From the NCBI RefSeq assembly GCF_000194155.1, contig NZ_GL877879.1:356177-420176 (forward strand): 64,000 nucleotides of DNA. The letters are read 5' to 3'. Position numbers and translations under genes: made by a program. This DNA is from Saccharopolyspora spinosa NRRL 18395 (lineage in GTDB: Bacteria > Actinomycetota > Actinomycetes > Mycobacteriales > Pseudonocardiaceae). Under the pieces are notes generated by a model, which did no database searches, was not told where the DNA came from, and saw only the letters and a program-made list of their open reading frames with translations. Positions 38,334 through 47,636 of this stretch are shown in pieces (positions within the stretch are counted from its first letter, which is position 1; the number at the start of each line of letters is the position of its first letter).

Positions 38334-38508
38334 GCCGCGAGGTTATCCGCCCGCGACGACAGGCCCGATCACCGGCGTCGCGGCGACCACGCCGGATTCC
38401 CCACCTTCGAGTGGATCAAGCGGCGGGCAGGTCCGTTGCCTCACACCAGCCGAGCGGACCCGAAGGGCGGTGCCGGGCCAGGCGCGCAAGACACCTGAGA
38501 TGCGGAAA

Positions 38509-38536
38509 CGGGCCGTCCCTGCGCGGGGACGGCCCG
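38509..38536 (-). terminator. Terminator after lpqE
   Basis: An 11-bp stem CGGGCCGTCCC / GGGACGGCCCG with a 6-base loop, 20 bases past the lpqE stop on the minus strand. The interval 38334-38508 holds nothing else recognised. Confidence 0.7.
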
Positions 38537-38555
38537 ATTTCGGTGAAGCCTGCGG

Positions 38556-39143
38556 TCAGTGCCCGCCGCCCTGCGCGGCGTCCGGCAGCGGGCTGCCGTG
38601 CTCGGGGCGCGGCGTGTGGTCTGGGCCAATCGGGACCTGCACGGTGACCGAACCGGCCTTCTCGAAGACGAAGGTCACCGGGACCGTCACGCCCGGCGTG
38701 ATGTCCTGCTTGAAGCCGTTCAGCGTGATTTGCACCTCGCGGTCCGCGGGCGTCTCGCCCTGCTGGACCGCCGCGGACTGGCCGACGGCGTGCAGCGCGG
38801 TCCGGCTCGGCACTTCGGTGATGCCGCCGAGGGTGGCCGACGCGGCGTAGGGGCTGGTGACCTGGACCAGCTTGTCGTTCGGGCCCTCGTTGATCAGCAC
38901 CAGCTGGATCGGCGCGGAGGAACCGGCCGGGTAGCTGGCGTCGGAGGTCGGGAAGGTGAACGTGGCGTTGCGGATCGCGATCTGCTTGAGATCGCCGCTA
39001 CCACCGTTGACGGCGGCGACCTGGGTGTCGGTCTCGGTCACCTGACCGGCACTGCACCCAGCGAGGGCGACGACGGCGCCGAGCCCGATAGCGGCCGGGA
39101 TCAACCGCAGGCGGACGGCCTTGAGATGCTGAGGGCGGCTCAC
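38556..39143 (-). CDS. lpqE: LpqE-like lipoprotein
   Basis: 195 residues. Signal peptide with lipobox VALAGC (Cys about residue 30) gives a lipid-anchored protein. The mature part is beta-rich with ADREVQITLNGFKQDITPG and a His/Pro-rich tail (DHTPRPEHGSP), recalling copper-chaperone-like folds; metal binding is only a possibility. The position between radA and carD matches LpqE in mycobacteria (Rv3584). The 298-base gap to the divergent carD contains both promoters; no clear boxes were identified. Confidence 0.8.
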   Translation of the reverse strand: MSRPQHLKAVRLRLIPAAIGLGAVVALAGCSAGQVTETDTQVAAVNGGSGDLKQIAIRNATFTFPTSDASYPAGSSAPIQLVLINEGPNDKLVQVTSPYAASATLGGITEVPSRTALHAVGQSAAVQQGETPADREVQITLNGFKQDITPGVTVPVTFVFEKAGSVTVQVPIGPDHTPRPEHGSPLPDAAQGGGH

Positions 39144-39441
39144 GGTTGCAGCGTCCTTCCTGATTGCCGGACAACCGGGGGAAGCTTAATCCCCGCCTGC
39201 ACGGGGCGTTCCGGGGGCTAGCCGAACTACCTATTTCGGGGTCACCGAGCGCCGCCAAGACACCCCCATCGTAGTGTCCATAGTGGACGGTTTCAGGGGG
39301 CCGAAATGTGCGTCCTTGCACGTCCGAGGCATTGTTGTCAACCCCTGTCCACGGCCTGACCTGCGATTACGGATGGTGAGGTGGTCGAGGCCCAGTTGCT
39401 CCACGTGTTAAAGTGGGCATAGCGAAAGGGGCAGAGGACAC

Positions 39442-39930
39442 ATGGTTTTCAAGGTCGGAGAGACCGTCGTCTACCCGCATCACGGTGCCGCGCTCATCGA
39501 AGCAATCGAGACTCGTGTGATCAAGGGCGAGGAGAAGCAGTACCTCGTCCTCAAGGTCGCGCAGGGCGACCTGACCGTGCGCGTTCCCGCGGACAACGCC
39601 GAGATCGTCGGTGTCCGGGACGTTGTCGGTCAGGAGGGACTCGATCGGGTCTTCGATGTGCTGCGGGCCCCGCACACCGAAGAGCCCACGAACTGGTCTC
39701 GGCGGTACAAGGCCAACCTGGAGAAGCTCGCCTCCGGCGATGTGAACAAGGTGGCCGAAGTGGTGCGCGACCTCTGGCGACGCGAGAAGGATCGTGGCCT
39801 GTCCGCAGGCGAGAAGCGGATGTTGGCGAAAGCACGGCAGATCCTGGTCAGCGAGCTGGCATTGGCTGAGGGTACCGACGAAGGCAAAGCGGAGACCCTG
39901 CTGGACGAAGTCCTCGCCACCGCAGTGTGA
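39442..39930 (+). CDS. carD: CarD, RNA polymerase-binding transcription factor
   Basis: Binds the RNA polymerase beta subunit and stabilises open promoter complexes, especially at rRNA promoters. 162 residues. The N-terminal RID/Tudor-like domain ([20 protein letters not shown]) and the helical C-terminal domain with the conserved Trp ([28 protein letters not shown]) are clear. ATG 39442 follows AGGGGCAGAGG. ispD follows after 19 bases, so carD probably heads the isoprenoid pair. Confidence 0.95.
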   Translation: MVFKVGETVVYPHHGAALIEAIETRVIKGEEKQYLVLKVAQGDLTVRVPADNAEIVGVRDVVGQEGLDRVFDVLRAPHTEEPTNWSRRYKANLEKLASGDVNKVAEVVRDLWRREKDRGLSAGEKRMLAKARQILVSELALAEGTDEGKAETLLDEVLATAV

Positions 39931-39949
39931 TCATCGGGAACAGAAGAGC

Positions 39950-40675
39950 GTGAGCGTAGTCGCGCTGGTCCCCGCGGCGGGTCGCGGGGTGCGCTTGGGT
40001 GCCGGGATGCCGAAGGCGCTGGTCCCGGTGAACGGTGAATCGTTGTTGTTGCGCGCGGTCCGTGGCCTGCTGGCCTCGGGCTGCGTGCAGCACGTCGTGG
40101 TCGCGGCACCGGCCGATCAGGTCGAGGTAGTGGCGGCGGAGCTGGCCGCGCTGCCCTCCGCGCACGTGGTCCCCGGGGGAGCGGAGCGGACCGATTCCGT
40201 GCGGCGCGCGCTGGACGCGGTCGAGCGGGTGGCGCCGGACGCGCGGGTGGTGCTGGTGCACGACGCGGCGCGGGCCTTCACCCCAGCTTCGATGATCCGG
40301 GACGTCGTGGCCGCGGTCGAGCAGGGCGCTCCCGCGGTGATCCCGGTGCTGCCCGTCACAGACACGATCAAGCAGATCGACGACGCAGGTGACGTCGTTT
40401 CGACCGTGGACCGCTCGCGGCTGCGGGCGGTGCAGACCCCGCAGGGCTTCGCCATCGATGTGCTGCGGGAGGCCTACGCCGCGGCCGGTGATGTGGCCAC
40501 CGACGACGCCGGGCTCGTGGAGCGGGTCGGGGGCAAGGTGCACACCGTCGACGGGCACCCGCACGCCTTGAAGATCACCACCGCCTTCGATCTGGCCGTC
40601 GCCGAGTCGGTGCTGGCCGTGGCCGGCGTGACTTCGGATGCGGGTGTTGCGGACAACACTGGAGAACTCGAGTGA
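39950..40675 (+). CDS. ispD: 2-C-methyl-D-erythritol 4-phosphate cytidylyltransferase
   Basis: MEP-pathway enzyme that makes CDP-ME. 241 residues. Nucleotide-binding [46 protein letters not shown] and [10 protein letters not shown] are family blocks. Start GTG 39950 with AGAAGAG upstream. The 3' end overlaps ispF by GTGA. Confidence 0.94.
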   Translation: MSVVALVPAAGRGVRLGAGMPKALVPVNGESLLLRAVRGLLASGCVQHVVVAAPADQVEVVAAELAALPSAHVVPGGAERTDSVRRALDAVERVAPDARVVLVHDAARAFTPASMIRDVVAAVEQGAPAVIPVLPVTDTIKQIDDAGDVVSTVDRSRLRAVQTPQGFAIDVLREAYAAAGDVATDDAGLVERVGGKVHTVDGHPHALKITTAFDLAVAESVLAVAGVTSDAGVADNTGELE

Positions 40676-41154
40676 CCGAGCTGCTGCCCCGCGTTGGCCA
40701 AGGCGTCGACGTCCACCCCGTCGAAACTGGGCGCGACTGCTGGATCGCGGGCCTGCTCTGGCCGGGCGCGGACGGCTGCGCCGGGCATTCTGACGGCGAC
40801 GTCGCGGCGCACGCGCTGTGTGACGCCCTGCTGTCGGCGGCTGGGCTCGGCGATCTTGGCGCGGTATTCGGCACCGATGACGACCGCTGGGCCGGCGCAC
40901 ATGGGGTGGACTTCCTGGTCGAGGTGCGAGACCGGGTTGCTGCGGCGGGTTTTCGGATCGGCAACGCGACCGTGCAGGTGATCGGCAACGCGCCGCGCAT
41001 CGGCAAACGCCGCGAGGAAGCGCAGCAGGTGCTCTCGGATGCGATCGGCGCGCCGGTCTCGGTGTCCGGCACGACATCCGACGGCCTGGGCCTCACCGGC
41101 CGCGGCGAAGGCGTTGCCGCCGTCGCCACCGCCCTGGTCGTCCCAACGGCCTGA
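40672..41154 (+). CDS. ispF: 2-C-methyl-D-erythritol 2,4-cyclodiphosphate synthase
   Basis: Cyclises CDP-ME 2-phosphate in the MEP pathway. 160 residues. Metal ligands are in GVDVHPV (DxH) and [13 protein letters not shown]; the C-terminal [15 protein letters not shown] closes the trimer site. GTG 40672 overlaps the ispD stop. A family B hairpin starts 7 bases after the stop. Confidence 0.95.
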   Translation: MTELLPRVGQGVDVHPVETGRDCWIAGLLWPGADGCAGHSDGDVAAHALCDALLSAAGLGDLGAVFGTDDDRWAGAHGVDFLVEVRDRVAAAGFRIGNATVQVIGNAPRIGKRREEAQQVLSDAIGAPVSVSGTTSDGLGLTGRGEGVAAVATALVVPTA

Positions 41155-41160
41155 GCCGGT

Positions 41161-41200
41161 CCGCGTTTTCCGGCGCTGTAGCACCGAAAAGCACTTACGG
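41161..41200. repeat. Family B intergenic hairpin, copy 4 (minus orientation)
   Basis: CGCGTTTTCCGGCGC and GCACCGAAAAGCACTTACGG carry the family B words on the minus strand (GTAAGTGCTTTTCGGTGCTA). It directly follows the ispF stop and could serve as terminator. Confidence 0.55.
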
Positions 41201-41322
41201 GCGCTGATCAGCGGCTTCTGGAGTAACGGACAGGTACCGGGGTGTAACGGGTAGGCGGAGTCGGGGAAAACTCAGGGCTCGCGGTCTGGAATGCCGGGGT
41301 CGGTGCGCGCCATGCTCGACGC

Positions 41323-41523
41323 ATGGAGATCGAGCGGAACCGGTGGGTGCGTCGGCTGCTCGTAGTGCAGCCGGTGCTGGCGTGGCCGATGTCGTTCGTG
41401 TTGTGGTCCGGGGGCGACGGCCTCGGGCTGGCGGCGGCCGTGATCCTGTTGTGGGCGAGCGCGGCGATCTGCATCGCGGGGATCGTCGTCCCGATGCGGA
41501 ACCACCAGACCCCGCGCTGCTGA
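41323..41523 (+). CDS. Small two-helix membrane protein, hypothetical
   Basis: 66 residues from ATG 41323: a basic start (MEIERNRWVRRLL), two hydrophobic helices (about 13-30 and 36-57) and a short polar tail. No family recognised and no strong ribosome site. Its stop lies 8 bases before the palindrome pair at 41531. It could be a genuine small membrane protein. Confidence 0.45.
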   Translation: MEIERNRWVRRLLVVQPVLAWPMSFVLWSGGDGLGLAAAVILLWASAAICIAGIVVPMRNHQTPRC

Positions 41524-41530
41524 CCGCACC

Positions 41531-41594
41531 GCAGTTTCAATTGAAACTGCGGTTGGGACCTCGTGGTTCGCGGTTTCAATTGAAACCGCGAACC
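41531..41594. repeat. Two perfect palindromes related to family A
   Basis: GCAGTTTCAATTGAAACTGC at 41531-41550 is a perfect 20-base palindrome. At 41565-41594 there is a perfect 30-base palindrome centred on GGTTTCAATTGAAACC. The core TTTCAATTGAAA resembles the family A core TTTCAATGGAAA, so this looks like a sister family. It lies before the HAD-like gene. Confidence 0.85.
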
Positions 41595-41673
41595 AACCGG
41601 CCGGGGCGGCGGCGTCGTGAGCTTGGACGCATGTCCGTGCTCGGCCCGGTCGAGTCCACTTACCTTGGATCTC

Positions 41674-42356
41674 GTGACTCTGCGCGCGGTGCTCTTCGAC
41701 TTCTCCGGCACGCTCTTCTCCGGCTGGAAGAAGACGAGTCCTGGTTCTCCGACCTCGCCGACGCCGACGGCACCCTCTTCGACCTTGCGGCGCAGGCCGA
41801 GGTCATGCGCCGGATGACCGCACCGGTCGGCCAGGTCGTGCAGCTCGGCCCCGAGTTCCGGGACGCCTGGGAGAACCGCGACCTGGACCCCGCCCTGCAC
41901 CGCAAGGTCTACCTGGAGGTGCTGCGCAGCTCCGGCGTGCTGGACGGCCAGGCAGAGCGCCTCTACGAGCGGCTGATCGACACCGACTTCTGGACGCCGT
42001 ACCCGGACGCCGCCGACGTGCTGCGCCGGGTGCACGAGGCGGGCATCAAGATCGGCGTGATCAGCAACATCGCGTTCGACATCCGCCCTGCTTTCGAGCG
42101 GATCGGCGTCACCCGGTACGTCGATGAATTCCTGCTCTCGTACCTCGAAGGCGTGATCAAGCCGGACTCGAAGATCTTCCTGCGGGCCTGCGAGCGGCTT
42201 GACGTCGCGCCCGGCGAGGCGCTGATGGTCGGCGACAGCGAGGAGGCGGACGGCGGCGCGGCCGCGGTCGGATGCCAGGTCGCGATCGTCGACCCGGTGT
42301 CCACCACCGAGCGGCCGGACGGACTGCTGACCGCCGTCCGCGACGTGCTGCGCTGA
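41674..42356 (+). pseudogene. HAD family hydrolase, frameshifted after motif I
   Basis: GTG 41674 starts VTLRAVLFDFSGTLF, the HAD nucleophile motif DxSGT, in one frame. The rest continues in another: RLEEDESWFSDLADADG, then IGVISNIAFDIRPAFE (motif II region), LEGVIKPDSKIF (motif III Lys) and ALMVGDSEEADGGAA (motif IV). The junction at CTCTTCTCCGG fits two extra bases (TC), as slippage in a TC run would give. Without the shift it would be a normal ~225-residue HAD phosphatase. Real mutation or sequencing error cannot be told apart here. Confidence 0.75.
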
Positions 42357-42427
42357 CGATCACTACCCCTTGACGTGCCAGGCCCTGTCGTGATTGGGCG
42401 TCGACCTGCCCCCGTACCATCAGGGGC

Positions 42428-43822
42428 GTGAGCCTGCACCTGCATGACACCGCGACCCGCACGACGCGTGAATTCCACCCGCGCTGCGACGGAGTGGCTT
42501 CGATCTACGTCTGTGGTGCCACCGTGCAGGGCATTCCCCACGTAGGACACGTCCGCAGCGGCCTGAACTTCGACGTGTTGCGCCGCTGGCTGCAGCACAC
42601 CGGCCACGACGTGCGCCTGGTCCGCAACGTCACCGACATCGACGACAAGATCCTCACCAAGGCGGCCGAGGCCGGCCGCCCGTGGTGGGAGTGGGCCGCG
42701 ACGCACGAGCGCGCCTTCGAGTGGGCCTACGACCAGCTCGGCTGCCAGCCGCCGTCGGTGCTGCCGCGCGCGACCGGGCACGTCACGCAGATGGCCGACC
42801 TGATCCAGCGGCTGATCGACAAGGGGCACGCCTACGCGGCTGGTGGCGACGTCTATTTCTCGGTGGCCTCCTACGCCGACCACTACGGCAAGCTTTCCGG
42901 GCAGCGCCTCGAAGAGGTGCAGCAGGGCGAGACCCTGGCCAGCGGCAAGCGCGACCCGCGCGACTTCACGCTGTGGAAGGGCGCCAAGCCGGGCGAGCCG
43001 AGCTGGCCGACGCCGTGGGGCCACGGCCGGCCGGGCTGGCATCTGGAGTGCTCGGCGATGGCCACCTTCTACCTCGGCAGCGAGTTCGACATCCACGGCG
43101 GCGGCCTGGACCTGGTGTTCCCGCACCACGAGAACGAGCTGGCGCAGTCGAATGCGGCCGGGGACGGCTTCGCGCAGTACTGGATGCACAACGCCTGGGT
43201 GACCATGAGCGGTGAGAAGATGTCGAAGTCGCTCGGCAACACCCTGTCCATCCCGGCCGTGCTCCAGCGCGCCCGCGCGGCCGAGCTGCGCTACTACCTG
43301 GTCACCCCGCACTACCGGTCCACGATCGAGTTCTCCGAGGCGGGGCTGGCCGAAGCGGTCGCCGCGTACCACCGCATCGAGTCGTTCGTCCGCCGCGTCG
43401 GCCAGCGCGCCGGCAGCGTCGAGCCCGGCGCGCTGGCCGCGGAGTTCACTGCGGCGATGGACGACGACCTGTCGACGCCGCAGGCGATCGCGGCGGTGCA
43501 CAACGCGATCCGGGAAGGCAACGCCGCCCTGGACCGCGGCGGCGACGAGGCGGCCCGGGACGCGGCAGCGTCGGTGCGGGCCATGACGAACGTGCTCGGG
43601 TTGGACCCGCTGTCCGAGCAGTGGGCTGACGACTCCGGCGCGGACGACGCCGCGCACCGCGCGTTGTCCGACCTGGTCGAGGCCCTCCTGGAACAACGCC
43701 AGCAGGCGCGCAAGGAGCGCGACTTCGCCACCGCCGACCTGCTGCGCGATCGGTTGCAGGACAGCGGGATTGCCGTCGAGGACACCCCCGACGGTCCGAT
43801 GTGGACATTGAAAGACGGGTAA
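42428..43822 (+). CDS. cysS: Cysteinyl-tRNA synthetase
   Basis: 464 residues, class I. The first zinc ligand is in [13 protein letters not shown] is HVGH, KMSKS is intact in EKMSKSLGN, and zinc ligands ECSAM and HHENE are present. Its length, its position beside rlmB and the sequence [14 protein letters not shown] match mycobacterial CysS1, not the mycothiol ligase MshC. GTG 42428. rlmB starts 3 bases after the stop. Confidence 0.95.
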   Translation: MSLHLHDTATRTTREFHPRCDGVASIYVCGATVQGIPHVGHVRSGLNFDVLRRWLQHTGHDVRLVRNVTDIDDKILTKAAEAGRPWWEWAATHERAFEWAYDQLGCQPPSVLPRATGHVTQMADLIQRLIDKGHAYAAGGDVYFSVASYADHYGKLSGQRLEEVQQGETLASGKRDPRDFTLWKGAKPGEPSWPTPWGHGRPGWHLECSAMATFYLGSEFDIHGGGLDLVFPHHENELAQSNAAGDGFAQYWMHNAWVTMSGEKMSKSLGNTLSIPAVLQRARAAELRYYLVTPHYRSTIEFSEAGLAEAVAAYHRIESFVRRVGQRAGSVEPGALAAEFTAAMDDDLSTPQAIAAVHNAIREGNAALDRGGDEAARDAAASVRAMTNVLGLDPLSEQWADDSGADDAAHRALSDLVEALLEQRQQARKERDFATADLLRDRLQDSGIAVEDTPDGPMWTLKDG

Positions 43823-43825
43823 CAC

Positions 43826-44779
43826 GTGGCTGGCAACGACAAACGCCGCGGCGGCATGCGCAAGAGCAACAAGAAGGGCATGGTCGTCGGATCCGGCGGG
43901 CAGCGCCGTCGGGGGCTGCGCGGCAAGGGCCCGACGCCGAAGGCGGAGGACCGGGTCAGCCACCCCGCGAAGAAGCGGGCCGACGCCCGGAGCAAGACGG
44001 AGCAGCTGCGCACGAAGCGCCGGGCGCAGCAGGACGCGCAGCCGGAACTGGTGGCCGGGCGCAACCCGGTGGTGGAGTGCATCCGGGCCGGCGTGCCGGC
44101 GACCGGGCTGTACGTGGCGCAGGGCATCGACATCGACGACCGGGTCACCGAGGCGGTGCGGGAGGCGAAGTCGCGCGGGATCTCCGTGGTCGACGTGCCG
44201 CGCATCGAGCTCGACCGGATGACGAACAACGCGCTGCACCAAGGACTTGCGCTGCAGGTGCCGCAGTTCAGCTACGCGCACCCGGAGGACGTGCTGGCGG
44301 CGGCCAGCGATTCCGGGATGCCGCCGCTGATCGTCGCGCTCGACGGCGTGACCGACCCGCGCAACCTGGGCGCGGTAATCCGGTCCGCGGCGGCGTTCGG
44401 CGCGCACGGCGTGATCGTGCCGCAGCGGCGTAGTGCCGGGATCACGGCGGTCGCCTGGCGCACCAGCGCGGGCACTGCAGCGAAGCTGCCGGTGGCCAAG
44501 GCGGTCAACCTCACCCGCACGTTGAAGGACCTGAAGGACGCCGGGCTGATGGTCATCGGTCTGGACGCCGACGCCGACATCACCTCGGATGAACTGGAGC
44601 TGGCCACGGAGCCGCTGGTGGTCGTCGTCGGCTCGGAGGGGCGCGGGTTGTCGCGGCTGGTCCGGGAGACCTGCGACCAGACGGTCTCGATTCCGATGGC
44701 CAGCGGTGTGGAGTCGCTAAACGCCTCGGTCGCCGCGGGCGTGGTCCTCGCCGAGGTCGCCCGCCGCCGCCGGTCCTGA
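43826..44779 (+). CDS. rlmB: 23S rRNA (guanosine-2'-O)-methyltransferase RlmB, SpoU/TrmH family
   Basis: 317 residues. A basic N-terminal extension (about 70 residues, Lys/Arg-rich) precedes the substrate-binding domain and the knotted SPOUT domain with [33 protein letters not shown] and [19 protein letters not shown], which are motifs 1-3. It would methylate a 23S rRNA guanosine (G2251 in E. coli). GTG 43826, directly after cysS. A composite family A repeat follows 18 bases downstream. Confidence 0.92.
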   Translation: MAGNDKRRGGMRKSNKKGMVVGSGGQRRRGLRGKGPTPKAEDRVSHPAKKRADARSKTEQLRTKRRAQQDAQPELVAGRNPVVECIRAGVPATGLYVAQGIDIDDRVTEAVREAKSRGISVVDVPRIELDRMTNNALHQGLALQVPQFSYAHPEDVLAAASDSGMPPLIVALDGVTDPRNLGAVIRSAAAFGAHGVIVPQRRSAGITAVAWRTSAGTAAKLPVAKAVNLTRTLKDLKDAGLMVIGLDADADITSDELELATEPLVVVVGSEGRGLSRLVRETCDQTVSIPMASGVESLNASVAAGVVLAEVARRRRS

Positions 44780-44797
44780 TCATCAGGCCCCACCAAA

Positions 44798-44933
44798 CCG
44801 CAATTTCCATTGAAATCGAACCCTCGATTTCAATGGAAATTGCGGTAGTTGTCCACATCTTCCGGTGTGTCGTGCGCCGACACGCCCGAGGACTGCGATT
44901 TCAATGGAAATCGGACCTTCGATGAAATCGCGG
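44798..44933. repeat. Composite family A repeat, second copy (inverted, partly truncated)
   Basis: Hairpin 44798-44845 has perfect 21-base arms and a 6-base loop. The spacer 44846-44892 holds TTGTCCACA at 44849-44857 and is about 80% identical to the reverse complement of 14083-14130. The second hairpin (44893-44933) lost about 7 bases of its right arm (GATGAAATCGCGG instead of GATTTCCATTGAAATCGC). Confidence 0.85.
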
Positions 44934-45103
44934 CCCTCACTTGGCTGATCCGCAGCCGTGATGCTGGCTGGAAGCCCTGCGGTACGGGGGCTGCCGCAAG
45001 CGGCGTAGCCGCCTTAGCGCGCCCTCGCAGCTCGCACCGCCGGGGTTCTCAGCGGTCTTCTCGCGAGGACGGCCCGGACGCCGTGCATTGTTCATGCACA
45101 AGT

Positions 45104-45139
45104 CCGGGATCCCGGAGTCGAGAAGGCCGCTGAAGTTCC
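45104..45139. repeat. Possible family D repeat, copy 2
   Basis: CCGGGATCCCGGAGTCGAGA and a following GAAGTTCC resemble 17709-17744. TCCGGGATCCCGGA (45103-45116) is a 14-base palindrome, and a small hairpin GTGCAT-TGTTC-ATGCAC lies at 45083-45099. The stretch 44936-45181 has no gene. Confidence 0.35.
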
Positions 45140-45181
45140 GCTAACCGCACCGCTGCGCAAGAAGCGGTCGGAAAACGCTCA

Positions 45182-45189
45182 TTTAAATT
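45182..45189. repeat. Target-site duplication, left
   Basis: TTTAAATT directly before the insertion sequence; the same 8 bases follow it at 46619-46626. Confidence 0.9.
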
Positions 45190-46618
45190 GGCTCTTGTGA
45201 TCGATTAGTGGGCGTGTGGCCTGGGGTTGGGTCCGGAAGATGAAGGCACGCCGTCGCTTTGGGCTAGGTTGTTGGTTGCGAGATCAACAAGCTGATCAGG
45301 GAGCGAACGACGTGCCGGATGTCAGTGTATGGCGCGCGATGGCGGGTCTGGACGACAGGACCGTGATCGAGCGTGTGGCTTTCGAAGAAGGCCGTCCTGG
45401 CCGCAATGACCGGTGCGGCCGGTGCGGTCGGAGAAGCCCTGGATACGACGGCGGGAGGCGCCGTGAGTGGCGGAGTGTGGATTGCGGGCTGACGCAGATG
45501 TGGCTGGCAGCCGACGCGCCCAGGGTGCGCTGTGCCGAGCACGGGGTGACTGTGGCTCGGGTGCCCTGGGCTCGGCATGGTGCCGGGCACACGCTTGTCT
45601 TTGACGCCCAGGTGGCGTGGCTGGCGGTGCGAACCTCGAAGTCAACCGTGCGGGAGTTGCTGCGAATCGCATGGAAAACGGTCGGGTCGGTCATCGACCG
45701 GGTCTGGGCCGACATCTCCGCTGAGATCGACCTGCTCGACGGGGTCCGCAAGATCGGGATCGACGAGGTTTCCTATAAGAAGAACCATCGCTATCTGACG
45801 ATCGTGGTCGACCACGACACCGGTCGGGTCATCTGGGCCGCGCCGGGCCTGGGCGCCGCCACGTTGAGCACGTTCTTCGACGAACTCGGACCCGAACGCA
45901 CCGCGGCCTTGACCCACGTCAGCGCTGACGCGGCGCACTGGATCGCCTCGACGGTCACACAACGCGCCCCGCAAGCGATCTTGTGCGCCGACCCGTTTCA
46001 CATCGTGGCCTGGGCCACCGACGCCATCGATACCGTCCGCCGCCAGGAATGGCGTGCCCTCAAAGCACTCGCCGACACCGAACGCGCAGAACAGGACCGT
46101 CGTGTCGGCCGCCCCACTGCCGATGATCCGAAGCCGGAAACCCCACGGCAGGACCTGGCCAGGGAGTTCAAAAACGCCCGCTACTCCCTGCTGAAAAATC
46201 CCGACAACCTCACCCAGGACCAAAGCCTCACCCTGAAGTGGATCACGGCTTCCAGCCCCCGCCTCCACGAGGCCTACGCGTTCAAAGAGAAACTCCGCAT
46301 CGTCTTCCAAGCCAGGGGTAAGCAGGGCAAACGCATCCTCGACGCCTGGATCAAAGAGGCCGGGCGCAGCACCCTGGAACCCATCCAGAAGCTCTGCAAG
46401 TCCGTGGTCCGCATCCGCGCGTCCATCGAGGCCAGCCTGGAGCACGGGCTGTCTCAGGGCCTGATCGAGTCCACTAACACCAAGATCAGACTCTTCACCC
46501 GCATGGCCTTCGGGTTCCACACGCCCCAGGCCCTGATCGCCCTCGTCATGCTCAACCTCGGCGGCCCGACACTCGCCCTCCCCGGGCGCACTTAACCCAC
46601 ACATACGTCACAAGAGCC
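45190..46618. mobile_element. ISL3-family insertion sequence, 1429 bp, intact
   Basis: The left end begins GGCTCTTGTGATCG and the right end, read inward, GGCTCTTGTGACGT, so the terminal inverted repeats share the first 11 bases. The 8-bp duplication TTTAAATT on both sides is the ISL3 size. One transposase gene fills the element. The perfect duplication suggests recent insertion. It landed just past the stop codon of the minus-strand scramblase-like gene. Confidence 0.92.
45312..46595 (+). CDS. ISL3 family transposase
   Basis: 427 residues. The N-terminal zinc-binding region has CGRCGRRSPGYD and a later Cys/His pair (RVRCAEHG), followed by a helix-turn-helix and the DDE-type core (GIDEVSYKKNHRYLTIVVD with the first Asp; LCADPFHIVAWA with the second; GLIESTNTKIR with the Glu). 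I chose GTG 45312 (VPDVSVWRAMAGL) since CAGGGAG lies upstream; the frame is open back to 45216. Confidence 0.9.
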   Translation: MPDVSVWRAMAGLDDRTVIERVAFEEGRPGRNDRCGRCGRRSPGYDGGRRREWRSVDCGLTQMWLAADAPRVRCAEHGVTVARVPWARHGAGHTLVFDAQVAWLAVRTSKSTVRELLRIAWKTVGSVIDRVWADISAEIDLLDGVRKIGIDEVSYKKNHRYLTIVVDHDTGRVIWAAPGLGAATLSTFFDELGPERTAALTHVSADAAHWIASTVTQRAPQAILCADPFHIVAWATDAIDTVRRQEWRALKALADTERAEQDRRVGRPTADDPKPETPRQDLAREFKNARYSLLKNPDNLTQDQSLTLKWITASSPRLHEAYAFKEKLRIVFQARGKQGKRILDAWIKEAGRSTLEPIQKLCKSVVRIRASIEASLEHGLSQGLIESTNTKIRLFTRMAFGFHTPQALIALVMLNLGGPTLALPGRT

Positions 46619-46626
46619 TTTAAATT
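46619..46626. repeat. Target-site duplication, right
   Basis: TTTAAATT directly after the insertion sequence, identical to 45182-45189. Confidence 0.9.
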
Positions 46627-46631
46627 GCAGG

Positions 46632-47477
46632 TTACCGCTGGTTCTGGCTGAGGATCGTGTCGACCGTCAGGGCTGATGCGACGACCATGCTCAGCAGCGG
46701 GTCCGCCAGCGGCCGGTGGATCTGCAGGACGTAGTTGTCCGCCGTGGTGAACGCCGCCTTCGCCAGGCCCTGCCAGGTCTTGGTGATCCGCCCGATCTCC
46801 GCGTCGGCGTGGTCGAGCACCTTGATGTCCCAGGCGCGCAAGTTCTCGGCGTGCAGGCCGCCGATGCGCTGCCCGTTGACCTCGAAGTCGAACCGGGCCT
46901 TGCCCCAGACGTTCGTCAGCTTGATGTCCCCGACCGGCGACTGGTCCGGGCGCTGCACGTGGACCGTGCCCTTCCACATGGTCGCCGGGCGGGTCAGCAC
47001 CAGGACCGGGCGGCCGGTGATGTCGCGGATCTCCAGCGTCACGGTCATCAGCGAGTCGAGCTTGGTGAGCATCCGCAGCGCCTTCTGCGCGCCGCTCTGG
47101 CCGACCTGCATGACCGAACCGAGCTGGCGCCCGTGCTGGTCGTAGACCGCGTACTCGTTCGCCACCTCGATCAGCTTCGCCTTCTGGTTGATCACCAGAA
47201 CCGGCTCGGTGAACAGCGTGCCGCCGCCTGCGACCGCGCCTCCGACGCCGGCCCGCTGCTGCACCTGGTGCTGGATGGACGCGGTGTCGCCGGTGCCGCC
47301 CATCGCGAGCTCGATGGCCGACGCGTCGTTCTGCTGTGCTGCCGGGTGCTGCTGGGCGTATTGCTGCGGGTGCTGGGCGGGCTGGACGTGCTGGGTCCAC
47401 TGCCTACCGTCCCACCAGCGCACATAACGCTGATCTGCCTGGTCCGGGTACCAACCGGGAGGCGGCGGAGCGTTCAT
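46632..47477 (-). CDS. Phospholipid scramblase-like protein with DUF2510 N-terminus
   Basis: 281 residues. The N-terminal PPPPGWYPDQADQRYVRWWDG is a DUF2510 module common in actinobacterial membrane-associated proteins; a Gln/His-rich linker follows. From about residue 85 (TEPVLVINQKAKLIEV) the sequence resembles the scramblase/Tubby-like fold. The biochemical function is unproven in bacteria. I took ATG 47477 (MNAPPPPGWY). The insertion sequence starts 6 bases beyond the stop. Confidence 0.8.
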   Translation of the reverse strand: MNAPPPPGWYPDQADQRYVRWWDGRQWTQHVQPAQHPQQYAQQHPAAQQNDASAIELAMGGTGDTASIQHQVQQRAGVGGAVAGGGTLFTEPVLVINQKAKLIEVANEYAVYDQHGRQLGSVMQVGQSGAQKALRMLTKLDSLMTVTLEIRDITGRPVLVLTRPATMWKGTVHVQRPDQSPVGDIKLTNVWGKARFDFEVNGQRIGGLHAENLRAWDIKVLDHADAEIGRITKTWQGLAKAAFTTADNYVLQIHRPLADPLLSMVVASALTVDTILSQNQR

Positions 47478-47636
47478 GAACCCCAGGCTAGGTGATCGCG
47501 GCACCGGCTGTCCGGGATTTGGACCCGTCGCATTCCGGGCCGGGAACGTTCGGAGCTCGGCTAGAGTCCGACGAGCAAGAAAGCTGAACCCCGCTCAAAA
47601 GGGGAGGCGCGGGCCTCCCGCACCCCGAGGCCCCCG

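Noticed and set aside
42428..43822. MshC (mycothiol ligase) instead of CysS
   Set aside because: Length, full anticodon-binding C-terminus and adjacency to rlmB fit CysS.
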